Source of the DNA: CAXBBB01 sp963841855
Lineage (GTDB): Bacteria; Bacteroidota; Rhodothermia; Rhodothermales; BA12
Direction: 5' to 3'
Assembly (NCBI GenBank): GCA_963841855.1
Contig: CAWJEJ010000003.1
Location: 1 to 64,000 of the forward strand
Length of the DNA: 64,000 bases
Position 1 is the first letter of the stretch. The number at the start of each line of letters is the position of its first letter. Of the stretch, positions 24,874 through 33,977 are shown piece after piece. The translations under genes were made by a program, and so were the position numbers. Below the pieces are notes generated by a model. It did not search any database, had not been told where the DNA came from, and was given only the letters and a program-made list of their open reading frames with translations.

Positions 24874-26757
24874 ATGGCCAAAGACCCGCTCTCTGAATTC
24901 GCAACCCCCGACGCGGCAGCCCTGTCCGGCGGAAGCCACGACGCGCACGTCAGCGGCGGCGGTTTCTTCGGCCACCCGCGCGGACTGGCGACGCTCTTCT
25001 TTACCGAGATGTGGGAGCGGTTCTCCTTCTACGGCATGCGCGCCCTCCTGGTGCTGTTCATGACCGCTGCCGCCGTCGGCACCAACCCCGGCATGGGGCT
25101 TGAGACGGGGAGAGCGACGGCGATCTACGGCCTGTACACCTTCTTCGTTTACGTGCTCGCGTTACCGGGCGGCTGGATCGCGGACAACCTGTGGGGGCAG
25201 CGCAAGAGCGTTTTCGTCGGCGGCTGCATCATCGCAGCGGGACACTTCGCGATGGCGATTCCGAGCAACGGCGCGTTCTTCGTCGGACTGCTGCTGATCG
25301 TGATCGGAACGGGACTGCTCAAGCCCAACGTGAGCACGATGGTCGGCGATCTCTACCCCGAAGGCGGCGCGCGCCGCGATGCGGGTTTCTCGATTTTCTA
25401 TACCGGCATCAACCTGGGCGCGTTCTTCGGCCCGATCCTGTGCGGCTTCCTGGCCGAAGGCTACAACTGGCACTGGGGCTTCTCGCTGGCGGGCATCGGC
25501 ATGGTGCTGGGCCTGATCCAGTACAAACTGGGCGACAAACACCTGGGCGAGGCCGGAACGTACCGCGGCGGTGCAGATGCGGCAACACTCGCCAATCGCA
25601 GCAAAATCGCGTACGGAGCGAGCGCCGCGTTCGTCGTCGTGATGCTGGTCGTCGGCTACCTGATCGCGGGCGACGGTCTGCCCGTTTCGGTGCGACAGAT
25701 CGCCGGAGTGTTGGGGGTCAGCGTGGCAGTGCTGGCCGTTGCGTTCTTCGCCCAGCTCATCAACGGAAGCAAGGGCGTGGTAGGCGTGCTGCTGCTCACA
25801 CTGGTCGGGTTCGGCGCCGCGGCCGTGATCTTGGACCGTTCGGAGTTCGAGCGGTCGGTGCGCGACAGCGAGCAGATCGTCGTGACTGAGCAGGCGGGCC
25901 TGGAGTCGATGCGCGCCGATCCGAGCGCGACACTTTCCGAAGATCAGGCGAGCCGGCTCGAGGTACTCCAGCGCCGCACGCCGATGGACGAGGCCGCGAT
26001 TCAGGGCGAGGCGAGCCTCCAGTTTTACCTGTTCTGCTACCAGATCGGGGTCGGCGTGCTGATCGTCGGCTTCTTGCTCTTCAACGCCGGATACTTCCTC
26101 AAAACGACCCAGACGATAGAGAAGCAGCGCCTGTTCGTCATCTTCTGGCTGTTCATCCTGTCGGCCCTGTTTTGGAGCGGGTTCGAGCAGGCCGGATCGT
26201 CGCTCAACCTGTTCGCCGCCGACCTGACCGACCGAGCCGTCGGCGGCTGGGAAGTCCCGGCAAGCTGGCTGCAGTCGGTCAACTCCCTCTTCATCATCAT
26301 GCTGGCGCCGGTCTTCGGCTTCGGCTGGACGTGGCTGGCCGCGCGCAACGCCAACCCGAGCATTCCGGTCAAGTTTGCGCTTGGCCTGATCGGGCTGGCC
26401 GTCGGCTTCTTCGTACTCTCGTGGGGCGCCGCCAACGCCACGCCCGACAGCCCCGTCTCCCCGGCGTGGCTCATCGTGACCTACTTCTTCCACACGGCAG
26501 GCGAGCTGATGCTGTCGCCGGTCGGTCTGTCGTCGATCACCAAACTGGCGCCGTCGAGTAGGGTCGGGCAGATGATGGGCATGTGGTTCGTGTCGGTATC
26601 GCTCGGAAACCTGATCGCCGGGCTCGTCGCCGGGCAACTGGAGACGCTGGCACCCGCGAGCCTCTTCTCGACCGTCGCGCTGATCGTAGGCGCCGGAGGC
26701 ATCGTGGCCTTGCTGCTAGCTCCGCCTGTCCAAAAGCTGATCGGCGACATGCGCTAA
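24874..26757 (+). CDS. POT/PTR2-family peptide transporter
   Basis: 627 residues, start at 24874 (MAKDPLSEFATPDAAALS). Signatures of proton-coupled oligopeptide transporters: MWERFSFYGMRALLVLFM (ExxERF-type motif in helix 1) and FYTGINLGAFFGPILCGF (PTR2 motif). The protein has about 14 hydrophobic helices with an extra loop around residues 330-400. It imports di- and tripeptides with protons. A strong terminator follows. Confidence 0.93.
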   Translation: MAKDPLSEFATPDAAALSGGSHDAHVSGGGFFGHPRGLATLFFTEMWERFSFYGMRALLVLFMTAAAVGTNPGMGLETGRATAIYGLYTFFVYVLALPGGWIADNLWGQRKSVFVGGCIIAAGHFAMAIPSNGAFFVGLLLIVIGTGLLKPNVSTMVGDLYPEGGARRDAGFSIFYTGINLGAFFGPILCGFLAEGYNWHWGFSLAGIGMVLGLIQYKLGDKHLGEAGTYRGGADAATLANRSKIAYGASAAFVVVMLVVGYLIAGDGLPVSVRQIAGVLGVSVAVLAVAFFAQLINGSKGVVGVLLLTLVGFGAAAVILDRSEFERSVRDSEQIVVTEQAGLESMRADPSATLSEDQASRLEVLQRRTPMDEAAIQGEASLQFYLFCYQIGVGVLIVGFLLFNAGYFLKTTQTIEKQRLFVIFWLFILSALFWSGFEQAGSSLNLFAADLTDRAVGGWEVPASWLQSVNSLFIIMLAPVFGFGWTWLAARNANPSIPVKFALGLIGLAVGFFVLSWGAANATPDSPVSPAWLIVTYFFHTAGELMLSPVGLSSITKLAPSSRVGQMMGMWFVSVSLGNLIAGLVAGQLETLAPASLFSTVALIVGAGGIVALLLAPPVQKLIGDMR

Positions 26758-26781
26758 GCGCCGATCTCTTTCTCCCACCTC

Positions 26782-26822
26782 AAACCTGTCAGGTCATCGC
26801 GGCCTGACAGGTTTTCTTTTCT
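26782..26822 (+). terminator. Rho-independent terminator of the POT gene
   Basis: AAACCTGTCAGG (26782-26793) pairs perfectly with CCTGACAGGTTT (26803-26814) around a 9-base loop, followed by TCTTTTC. It lies 24 bp after the POT stop and just before dut. Confidence 0.9.
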
Positions 26823-26832
26823 GTCCCACTCC

Positions 26833-27291
26833 ATGCCCGACTTCCCGCTTCCCATCGTCCGCCTGCCGCACGCCGACGACCTCGACCTGCCCTCTTACGC
26901 CACGCCCGACAGCGCCGGAATGGACCTGCGCGCCGCCGTGCCTGACGACGCGCCGATCACGCTCGCCCCGATGCAACGCGCCCTCATACCGACCGGCTTG
27001 CAGATGGCGATTCCGACTGGATACGAAGTCCAAATCCGCCCGCGCAGCGGACTGGCGTACAAGCACGGCGTCACCGTTCTCAACAGCCCCGGCACCATCG
27101 ACGCCGACTATCGCGGCGAAATCGGCGTCCTGCTCGTCAACCTGAGCAACGAGCCGTTCACGGTCACGCGCGGCGAGCGGATCGCGCAAATGGTGGTCGC
27201 CGCCCACGCGACGGCACGCGTCGAGCTGGTCGCCGAGTTGGGCGACACCGGCCGAGGCGCAGGCGGCTTCGGCTCGACTGGCACGCGCTGA
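26833..27291 (+). CDS. dut: Deoxyuridine triphosphatase (dUTPase)
   Basis: 152 residues, the normal size of the trimeric enzyme. All five motifs are present: DSAGMDLRA, RSGLAYKHG, NSPGTIDADYRGEI (catalytic Asp/Tyr), RGERIAQMV, and RGAGGFGSTG at the C-terminus. It hydrolyses dUTP to dUMP, keeping uracil out of DNA and supplying thymidylate synthesis. Confidence 0.96.
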   Translation: MPDFPLPIVRLPHADDLDLPSYATPDSAGMDLRAAVPDDAPITLAPMQRALIPTGLQMAIPTGYEVQIRPRSGLAYKHGVTVLNSPGTIDADYRGEIGVLLVNLSNEPFTVTRGERIAQMVVAAHATARVELVAELGDTGRGAGGFGSTGTR

Positions 27292-27351
27292 AAGGCTCCG
27301 ACGCTCTCAACGGCTGCCGTCGCGAGGAGCCACCGCCAAACTGCGCAAACT

Positions 27352-27433
27352 GTCATCGCGAGCGCAGCGTGGCGATCTCCAGCGCTAGCCGGTGGTTCGG
27401 AGATCGCCACGTCGCTCCGCTCCTCGCGATGAC
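27352..27433. repeat. 82-bp intergenic palindromic repeat, copy A
   Basis: Starts GTCATCGCGAGCGCAGCG and ends CGCTCCTCGCGATGAC, so its ends are inverted repeats. It aligns along its full length with copy B at 35094-35175 and more weakly with 16038-16117. The pattern recalls 'GTCATTGCGAG...' repeats known from many bacterial genomes (recollection). It lies between dut and a converging permease gene. Confidence 0.85.
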
Positions 27434-27536
27434 AAGGACCTGCGTGCGGTAGCAGCCGCTGGATCGAGAGTCGCCGTGCCGCGCTCGCCCGACCCGGACG
27501 CATCCCCACGATGCGTCCGGGTCCCCACATCGCCGC

Positions 27537-29873
27537 CTACTCGGCCCGCAGCACGCTCGCCGGGTTGGTGCGCGCGGCCCGGACGGTGTGCAGGCTCGCG
27601 GCGAGCAGCGCCAGGATCAGCGTAGAGAGCGTCGCAGCAGCGAACGTCCAGACGCTCACCTCGACGTGGTAGGCGAAGCCCGACAGCCAGCGGCCGACGA
27701 GCCACCACGTCAGCGGCGCGGCCAGCAGCAGCCCGGCGCCGACGAGCAGGGCGAACTCGCGGTTGAGCATCGCCAGCAGTCCGCCGACGCTAGCGCCCAG
27801 CACCTTGCGCACGCCGATCTCGCGCCGCCGCTGCTCGGTCGCGAACGCGGCCAGAGCGAACAGGCCCATCAGCGTCAGCAGGAGGGCGACGCCCGCGAAG
27901 AATCCGAACCGCGTCGTCAGCTCCTGCTCTGCTTGGTACATCGACTGGATCGCCTCGTCGACGAAGTAGAAGTTGATGGGGCTGGTAGGGTCGAACGCGC
28001 GCCATGTCGCCTCAAGATGAGCGGCGGCTTCGGAGGCTCGGCCCGGGACGCTGCGGACGAAGAGGTGACTGGCGTTGCCCTGATCCAGGCTCAGCACCAG
28101 CGGCTCGACGGCGCGGTGCAGCGAGGCGAAGTGGAAGTCGCGCACGACGCCAACGATCTCGCCCCGGTTGCCGCGCGGCCCGAACGACTGACCGACCGGG
28201 TCGGTGAGTCCGAACGCGCGGACGGCGGTCTCGTTGAGCACAAACGAGCGTCCCTGGTCTTCGTCGGACGTGATGGCGCGGCCCTCGACGAGTTCGAGTC
28301 CCATCGTCTCGGCATAGCCCGGACCGGTCGTGATGCGCCAGGCGTCCTGCGTCTGCGGCCCGCTGGGCGTCGTCCACTCCATCGTCGTCATCCAGGTCGG
28401 CATGTGCGGGACCGTACCGTAGGCCGTGCGCTGGATGCTGGGACTGCGGCTGAGTTCGGCGCGGAACGCTTCGGAAGCCTGCCAGATTGGTCCGCTCGGG
28501 CGAAACGCGATCACCTGCTCCTGGTCGAAGCCCACGTCGGCGCTGCGCATCATACCCAGCTGCTCCGTAATGGTGAGCGTGCCCGCCAGAAGACCGATCG
28601 ACGCGGCGAACTGGAACGCGACCAGCCCGCGCCGCAGCCACGACGCGCCCGCCGAGTTTCCGCGCGAGCCGCGCAGCACGCGCGACGCTTCGAACCGCGA
28701 CAGGTAGACGGCCGGGTAGAGTCCCGCCAGCGCTCCGGCCAGCAGTCCCACGCCCGCCAGCGCCAGCGCGACCGGCCACGCGTCCGCGCCCAGCGCCATG
28801 CTGCCGCCCAGTAACCGGTCGAACAGGCTTGATCCCGCGACGACCAATCCGCCCGCCACGACGACGGCGACGCCCGCCAGCAGCATCGACTCGCCGAGGA
28901 ACTGCGCCACCAATTGCCCGCGCCCGGCACCCAGCGCTTTGCGCACGCCCGCCTCACGCGCCCGCCGCGTCGCCTGCGCCGTCGCCAGCGTGACGAAGTT
29001 GACGCACGCCACGATCAGCAGCAGGACGCCGACGCCGAGCAGCAGCGCGACGTAGCGCCGGTCCTGCGTCGGCAGGAACTCCATGTTCAGGTCCTGCTCG
29101 AACCGGATGTCGGTCATTGGCTGGAGCGACAGGCCGGTCTGGCCGTCCGAGTGGCTACGCATCCACGCGTCGAGATCGGCTTCGAGCGCCTGGGCGTCGG
29201 ACCCTGGGGTGAGGCGAGCGAACGTCAGGTAGTTGTACGCCTCGAAGTCGGCACCTTGCTCGCCCAGCAGAATGCCGAGCGGGACGATGTAGTCCAGGTC
29301 GATCGAGGAGCCGGACGGTGCATCAGCCATCACGCCGGTGACGGTGAGTTCGACGCTGCCCCACGAAGTCGCCAAGACGCGGCCGACCGGGTCTTCGTCG
29401 CCGAACAGACCGCGCGCGGCGGACTCGCTCATCACGATGCTCTGCCGGGCGTCGAGCGCGGTTGCGGCGTCGCCCGAGACCAGAGGAAAGCTGAAGACCG
29501 AGAAGAACGTCGAGTCGGCAAAGGCGAAGTTGCTGATCGTCCGCATCTCGCCGCCGACGCTCAGACGCGGCGCCATATTGTCGTTCAGGCGCAGTCGTAC
29601 GATCTCCTCGACGCTCGCGAACCGCTCGGGCAGCTCGCCTCCGACGCCCGACGGCGTGATCGCAGACTCGCCTTCTCCTTCCCAGACCGATGTGATGCGG
29701 TACAGGTCGTCGGCGTGCGCGTGGAAGCGGTCGTACGACTGCTCGTGCCGCGCGAACAAGACGACGGCGAAGCAGCACGCCAGCCCGATGGACAATCCGG
29801 CCAGATTGACGCCGGTGTAGACGGGGCGGCGGCGCAGCGCGCGCAGAGCGGTCGTGAGGTAGCTGGAGAGCAT
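27537..29873 (-). CDS. FtsX/MacB-type ABC transporter permease
   Basis: 778 residues, starting MLSSYLTTALRALRRRPVYT at 29873. The layout is TM1, a large periplasmic MacB_PCD domain (YRITSVWEGEGESAITPSG; SIVMSESAARGLFGDEDPVG), three TMs, a fourth TM, a second periplasmic domain (FVLNETAVRAFGLTDPVG), and three last TMs ending NPASVLRAE. Each FtsX domain has the RRAREAGVRKALGA or RRREIGVRKVLGA coupling helix. This two-copy form is common in Bacteroidota and exports or extracts lipoproteins, drugs or peptides. No ATPase gene is adjacent, so it must pair in trans. Confidence 0.93.
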   Translation of the reverse strand: MLSSYLTTALRALRRRPVYTGVNLAGLSIGLACCFAVVLFARHEQSYDRFHAHADDLYRITSVWEGEGESAITPSGVGGELPERFASVEEIVRLRLNDNMAPRLSVGGEMRTISNFAFADSTFFSVFSFPLVSGDAATALDARQSIVMSESAARGLFGDEDPVGRVLATSWGSVELTVTGVMADAPSGSSIDLDYIVPLGILLGEQGADFEAYNYLTFARLTPGSDAQALEADLDAWMRSHSDGQTGLSLQPMTDIRFEQDLNMEFLPTQDRRYVALLLGVGVLLLIVACVNFVTLATAQATRRAREAGVRKALGAGRGQLVAQFLGESMLLAGVAVVVAGGLVVAGSSLFDRLLGGSMALGADAWPVALALAGVGLLAGALAGLYPAVYLSRFEASRVLRGSRGNSAGASWLRRGLVAFQFAASIGLLAGTLTITEQLGMMRSADVGFDQEQVIAFRPSGPIWQASEAFRAELSRSPSIQRTAYGTVPHMPTWMTTMEWTTPSGPQTQDAWRITTGPGYAETMGLELVEGRAITSDEDQGRSFVLNETAVRAFGLTDPVGQSFGPRGNRGEIVGVVRDFHFASLHRAVEPLVLSLDQGNASHLFVRSVPGRASEAAAHLEATWRAFDPTSPINFYFVDEAIQSMYQAEQELTTRFGFFAGVALLLTLMGLFALAAFATEQRRREIGVRKVLGASVGGLLAMLNREFALLVGAGLLLAAPLTWWLVGRWLSGFAYHVEVSVWTFAAATLSTLILALLAASLHTVRAARTNPASVLRAE

Positions 29874-30083
29874 CGAACGAAACGGTTGAAGACACGCGCG
29901 GATCGGCAACAAGGATGCCGCCGCGCGTGGACAGTGCCAAAGCAACCCGGCGCGCTCGACCTGTCCGATTTCGCACACCGGCGCGTTCGGATTCGGACGA
30001 AGCCACCGCGCGTTGCGTAACCGATGCACCCCGCCACTGGCCTCTCCCGTAGCTTCGACCGCTCCGCACCCGACCTTTTTTCC

Positions 30084-30827
30084 ATGCTCCTCGAAGGCCT
30101 CTGCATCCTAGTCACCGGCGGCTCGCGCGGCATTGGACGCGCCATCTGCGACGTCGCCGCGCGCGAAGGCGCAGACGTGGCGTTCTGCTACCGATCCAAC
30201 GAAGAAGCCGCAGCCCAAACCGTCGCCGCCATCGAATTGCACGGACGCCGCGCGCTCGCCATAAAGGCCGATGTGGGCGACCGCAAGGCCTCGAGCGAGA
30301 TGGTAGCGCACGTCGTCGACGCGTGGGGCCGGATCGACGGCTTGGTGCTCAACGCGGGCATCAATCGGGGCAACCTGTTCTTGCGCTTGCCCGACGACGA
30401 CTGGGACGAGTTGGTACGCGTCAACGTCGGCGGGTTGTACAACGTCGGCAAGCCGGTCTATCAGCAGATGGCACGTCAGCGGTCGGGCCGCATGGTCGCG
30501 ATCACGTCGATTGCGGGCACGCGGACAGCACCAGCGGGCGTTCCCTACGCCGTCACCAAGTCGGCAAGCGTCGGCTTCGTCAAAGGCATCGCCCGCGAAG
30601 GCGGACCGCTCGGCATCCTGTGCAACGGCATCGCCGTCGGCGTCGTCGAGACCGATCTGGCGAACACGATCCCGGACCGCTTTGTCGAAGCCTATAAGTC
30701 CTTCGCCCCGCTCGGACGGACGGGTGAGGCGAGCGAGATCGGCGAACTGGCCGCGTGGCTCCTATCGCCCCGCAACACCTATCTGACCGGCGAAGTCATC
30801 CAGCAGGATGGCGGGACGCTGGTCTAG
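30084..30827 (+). CDS. Short-chain dehydrogenase, FabG-like
   Basis: 247 residues, start at 30084 (MLLEGLCILVTGGSRGIGRA). NAD(P)-binding TGGSRGIGRAI, NAG in VLNAGINRGN, and the catalytic Ser-Tyr-Lys set in AITSIAGTRTAPAGVPYAVTKSA are all present, and the tail matches the YLTGEVIQQDGG motif. The protein resembles 3-oxoacyl-ACP reductase but may serve another substrate, as it is not next to other fatty acid genes. It is divergent from the permease gene across 210 bp. Confidence 0.88.
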   Translation: MLLEGLCILVTGGSRGIGRAICDVAAREGADVAFCYRSNEEAAAQTVAAIELHGRRALAIKADVGDRKASSEMVAHVVDAWGRIDGLVLNAGINRGNLFLRLPDDDWDELVRVNVGGLYNVGKPVYQQMARQRSGRMVAITSIAGTRTAPAGVPYAVTKSASVGFVKGIAREGGPLGILCNGIAVGVVETDLANTIPDRFVEAYKSFAPLGRTGEASEIGELAAWLLSPRNTYLTGEVIQQDGGTLV

Positions 30828-30938
30828 CGGCGGTACAGGCTCGTCGCCAGCGTTCTGCACCGCGTCCTCGCACATGATGAACAGTAGACAGACAGAAAAG
30901 TCGATAAGTTGGAAGTCTTCCTCCACCCCCGCTTCTCC

Positions 30939-31427
30939 ATGCGCCTACTCCTGCTCGCTTTCGCCCTCACGTTTGCCGCCTGCACCACCGACACGCCGAC
31001 CGTCGACCCCGACGACATCGCCGACCCGGTCGAGCCGACCATCACACAGGCTGCTGGGGCGACCAAGATCAACCTCAATACGGCGACCGACGCCGAGTTC
31101 AAGACGGTCCCCGGCGTCGGCGACCGGATGGCGCACGAGTTCGACGAGTACCGCCCGTATGCCAGCATCACGCAGTTTCGCCGCGAGATGGGCAAATACG
31201 TCGACGCCGATGTGATCGAAGGCTACGAGCAGTACGTCTTCGTGCCCATCGACATCGACGCGAGCGACGCGGCTACGCTGGCCCAACTTCCGGGCATCGA
31301 CATGGAGGAGGCGCAGGTGCTGTTCGAGTCGCGCCCATTTGAGTCGCGCGAGGTTTTCCTCGACGTGCTGCAGTCAATGACGACGGACGCAGAGCACGCA
31401 CAGGCCGCCGCCTACCTCGCCGACTAA
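30939..31427 (+). CDS. Helix-hairpin-helix lipoprotein (ComEA-like)
   Basis: 162 residues. The signal peptide MRLLLLAFALTFAACTT has a lipobox cysteine. After a Pro/Asp-rich linker come two HhH repeats: KINLNTATDAEFKTVPGVGD and DAATLAQLPGIDMEEAQVLF. ComEA-type HhH domains bind double-stranded DNA in the periplasm during uptake. Here the HhH domain is held by a lipid anchor instead of a TM helix. Stop and next start overlap (TAATG). Confidence 0.82.
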   Translation: MRLLLLAFALTFAACTTDTPTVDPDDIADPVEPTITQAAGATKINLNTATDAEFKTVPGVGDRMAHEFDEYRPYASITQFRREMGKYVDADVIEGYEQYVFVPIDIDASDAATLAQLPGIDMEEAQVLFESRPFESREVFLDVLQSMTTDAEHAQAAAYLAD

Positions 31428-31861
31428 TGCCGCTGGCCCAAGCGCCGCCTGCTGCCGAGCGCTACCGCCGGTTTCTGCTCGGCGCAGCGGCGTTCGTGTT
31501 CGGCGTGACGGCCGTCGAGATGGTGCTGATCTCGCACTTCGAGTCGTGGATCCAGTGGATTCCAACCGTCGCCTGCACGCTCGGCTTGGCTGCCGTCGCC
31601 CTAATCCGATTTCGCCCCTCTTCGATCCCAGCCGCTCGCGTCCTGCTGGCGCTCATCGCGATCAGCGCATTGGTTGGCAGCTATCAGCACTTGGCGGCCA
31701 ACCTCGAACTCGAACTCGAAGTGCGCCCCGGATCGACCGTCGGCGACGTGTGGCTCGACGCGCTCCAAGGCGGCGTCCCGGTCTTGGCGTCCGGCATCCT
31801 GTTTTTGGCAGCCGCGCTCGCCTGGGGCGCAACGCTGTGGCGAGGTGAGACGAAAGAGTAG
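31427..31861 (+). CDS. Four-helix membrane protein, unknown
   Basis: 144 residues with four hydrophobic helices: LLGAAAFVFGVTAVEMVLIS, WIPTVACTLGLAAVALI, ARVLLALIAISALVGSY and VPVLASGILFLAAALAWG. It starts on the stop codon of the HhH lipoprotein gene (TAATG), so the two are co-translated and probably act together. The short loop LELELEVRPGS has alternating charges. Confidence 0.6.
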   Translation: MPLAQAPPAAERYRRFLLGAAAFVFGVTAVEMVLISHFESWIQWIPTVACTLGLAAVALIRFRPSSIPAARVLLALIAISALVGSYQHLAANLELELEVRPGSTVGDVWLDALQGGVPVLASGILFLAAALAWGATLWRGETKE

Positions 31862-31894
31862 AAACATGACATGTCTCCGAGACATATCATGTTT
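31862..31894. terminator. AT-rich hairpin after 31861
   Basis: AAACATGACATGTCT pairs with AGACATATCATGTTT around loop CCG, 15 bp with one G-T type mismatch, directly after the stop codon. No long T-run, so termination strength is uncertain; it is AT-rich in an otherwise GC-rich genome. Confidence 0.6.
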
Positions 31895-32263
31895 GACACC
31901 TAGTTCGTGCGCGTTGTTGAGGTTCGGTTCGACTGGAAGCGGTGGCCTGATCTCGGTCCGGCGAAACAGACGCGAAGAGAGCGAGCGTCACGGAATCATC
32001 CTGTTTGAGCGCCAGCATCACCGATGCGTAGCGAGTTTGGACGATTTCAGCGAGCGAACGCAGCGTCCGCCGGAGTGTCACTGACACGCAGCGAGTCCAG
32101 CCTTGATCTTTGCTTCTTTGCATCAAGGCAAAGAAGGCACTGCGCAGCGGAAAGCAGCACACGCAGCGCTCAACAAAGCAACCGGAAGTGGCGTCAATCG
32201 GGTTACCCGGTCGTTGGTGTCGGCGCCGAAAGACGAGGCTATCGCTCTCCCCGCAGTTCCACA
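31895..32263. repeat. Gene-free region with Bacteroidota-type intergenic repeat
   Basis: No convincing gene. The stretch carries repeated GCAGCGAG/GTAGCGAG words and a compact hairpin at 32113-32136 (CTTCTTTGC-ATCAAG-GCAAAGAAG), within an outer CCTTGAT/ATCAAGG inverted repeat (32101-32128). From memory, a similar 'CTTGAT...CATCAAGG' unit recurs in intergenic regions of many Bacteroidota. Confidence 0.5.
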
Positions 32264-33163
32264 CTAACCAAACACGCGCGCAGCTTCGCGGTGACTGATC
32301 GCGTGATACTCCGCCGTCTGCTCGGGCGAGTCGGCGTATCCGCCCGAGAGCAGTAGAACGAGCGGAATGCCCGCATCGCGGACGCTCTGAATCACGTACC
32401 GGTCGCGCGCCCCAACGCCGTCCGGAGTCAGTGACAATCGGCCATAGCGGTCGCCTTCGAGCACGTCGATTCCGGCGAGGTAGAAGACGAGATCGAACGG
32501 CCCCGATGCGAGAACGGCGGGCAGGTGACGGCGCAAGTGGGCGAGGTAGCCCGCGTCGCCCATTCCATCCGGCAGGCCCACATCCAGCGTCGATGGCGGC
32601 TTGACGAACGGGTAGTTCTTGGCGCCGTGCATCGAAAACGTGTAGACCCGCTCGTCGCCCGCAAACGTGTGCGCCGTGCCGTTGCCCTGATGCACGTCCA
32701 GGTCGATCACGAGCACGCGGCCGATCCACGCCGACCGCAGCAGCACGCGCAGCGCCACGGCCACATCGTTGAACAGGCAGAAGCCTTCGGCGTGGTCCGG
32801 CATGGCGTGGTGCGTGCCTCCGGCGAGGTTGGCCGCGACGCCGTCTTCCAATGCCATCAGCGCGGCGTTGATCGTGCCCTGGACCGCCACGCGCGAGCGG
32901 TGCACCAACGCCTCAGACCACGGCAGTCCCGACCGGCGCTCCTCGTGGCGCGTCAGCTGCCCCGATGCGAAGCGGCGCAGGTAGTCGTCGGTGTGGACGA
33001 GTAGCAGATCGCTCCACTCGGCCTCGCGCGGCGCGATCACGTCGGCCGGCCGGATCAGCCCCTCGTGCAGCAGCAGCGTGTGCAGCGCTCTGAACTTCGC
33101 CATCGGAAACGGATGCTTGGGCGGAAGTGAGACGTAGTAGCTGTCGCGGTACGAGACGCGCAT
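32264..33163 (-). CDS. Histone-deacetylase-family (acetoin utilisation-type) protein
   Basis: 299 residues, start at 33163 (MRVSYRDSYYVSLPPKHPFP). Class II HDAC-like motifs are GGTHHAMPDHAEGFCLFNDV (tandem catalytic His), VIDLDVHQGNGTAH (zinc-binding Asp/His), SMHGAKNYPF, and LAGIDVLEGDRYGRLSLT. The sequence replaces the usual SAGFD with LAGIDVLEGD. These zinc enzymes remove acetyl groups from lysines or small amines. It is divergent from a lipoprotein gene. Confidence 0.9.
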   Translation of the reverse strand: MRVSYRDSYYVSLPPKHPFPMAKFRALHTLLLHEGLIRPADVIAPREAEWSDLLLVHTDDYLRRFASGQLTRHEERRSGLPWSEALVHRSRVAVQGTINAALMALEDGVAANLAGGTHHAMPDHAEGFCLFNDVAVALRVLLRSAWIGRVLVIDLDVHQGNGTAHTFAGDERVYTFSMHGAKNYPFVKPPSTLDVGLPDGMGDAGYLAHLRRHLPAVLASGPFDLVFYLAGIDVLEGDRYGRLSLTPDGVGARDRYVIQSVRDAGIPLVLLLSGGYADSPEQTAEYHAISHREAARVFG

Positions 33164-33270
33164 GATGAAGGGGCGAGCAGAGAGCCGGTCGTACGGACGC
33201 CCCGAGCGTGGGCTTCCGTCGTGGCACACTAATTGACGATCTTCGCGACTCCCCCCTCTCCCGTTTGCCC

Positions 33271-33891
33271 GTGCGCCCTCTCTTCGTTCTCCTACTTCTC
33301 TGCCTGCTGCCCGCCTGCGTGCCGCCCAACCTGTCGAACGTACCGCCTGCCGCGCTGCCCATCGAAGCGGCGACATTCGAGGTCAACCGCGAGCGCGATG
33401 AGATCGTGCGCGCCGCCGCCGACGTGCTGACGGCCTACGGTCTCGACCCCGGACTCGTCGACCCGGCGGGCGGGATGGTCCAGAGCGATTACACGATGCT
33501 GCGAACGGTCCACGAGCGCCAAAACCTTCCGGCCGACCTGTACGTGCTTGATCAGCTGCTGATGCGCGTCTCGGTCCGCTCCAACCCGCGCGACCGGACG
33601 GTCACGGTCACGACGGCTTTCCGCCCACTGGGTACGGCCGACCAGACGATCAACCGCGACCTGACGACGTTCTGGCTCGACCAGATCGCACGCGACCTCT
33701 CGACTACGCTGGGCTCGGCCGACTACGCGCCGCGCGTCACGGCGGCTCGCTACATGGACGGACTGGAGGGACGCCCCGGCGGCGGCGACGCGTACGAGCA
33801 GGACCGAATGCGTGCATCGCGCGCGCTGACGGCGGCCGGCATCATCGGCGGTGGAATCCTCGCCCTCGCCCTGATCGGCAGCGCGCTCTAG
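33271..33891 (+). CDS. Uncharacterised lipoprotein with glycine-rich C-terminal helix
   Basis: 206 residues from a GTG at 33271 (MRPLFVLLLLCLLPACVPPN), chosen because it opens straight into a signal peptide with lipobox LLPAC. The body has conserved-looking strands such as DRTVTVTTAFRPLGTAD. The C-terminus is a hydrophobic Gly-rich helix (AAGIIGGGILALALIGSAL), which is unusual for a lipoprotein and may insert in a membrane. No family recognised. Confidence 0.6.
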   Translation: MRPLFVLLLLCLLPACVPPNLSNVPPAALPIEAATFEVNRERDEIVRAAADVLTAYGLDPGLVDPAGGMVQSDYTMLRTVHERQNLPADLYVLDQLLMRVSVRSNPRDRTVTVTTAFRPLGTADQTINRDLTTFWLDQIARDLSTTLGSADYAPRVTAARYMDGLEGRPGGGDAYEQDRMRASRALTAAGIIGGGILALALIGSAL

Positions 33892-33977
33892 CACCTTGCA
33901 CGACAGCGTTGCGGTTCGCCCGAACCCCGGCTCGAACCGGCCGGGTTACGTCGGTTTCTCTCACGCTACCGCCTTCG

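Noticed and set aside
25162..26637. 491-residue open frame antisense to the POT transporter
   Set aside because: Charged His/Gln-rich product with no family features; a GC artefact.
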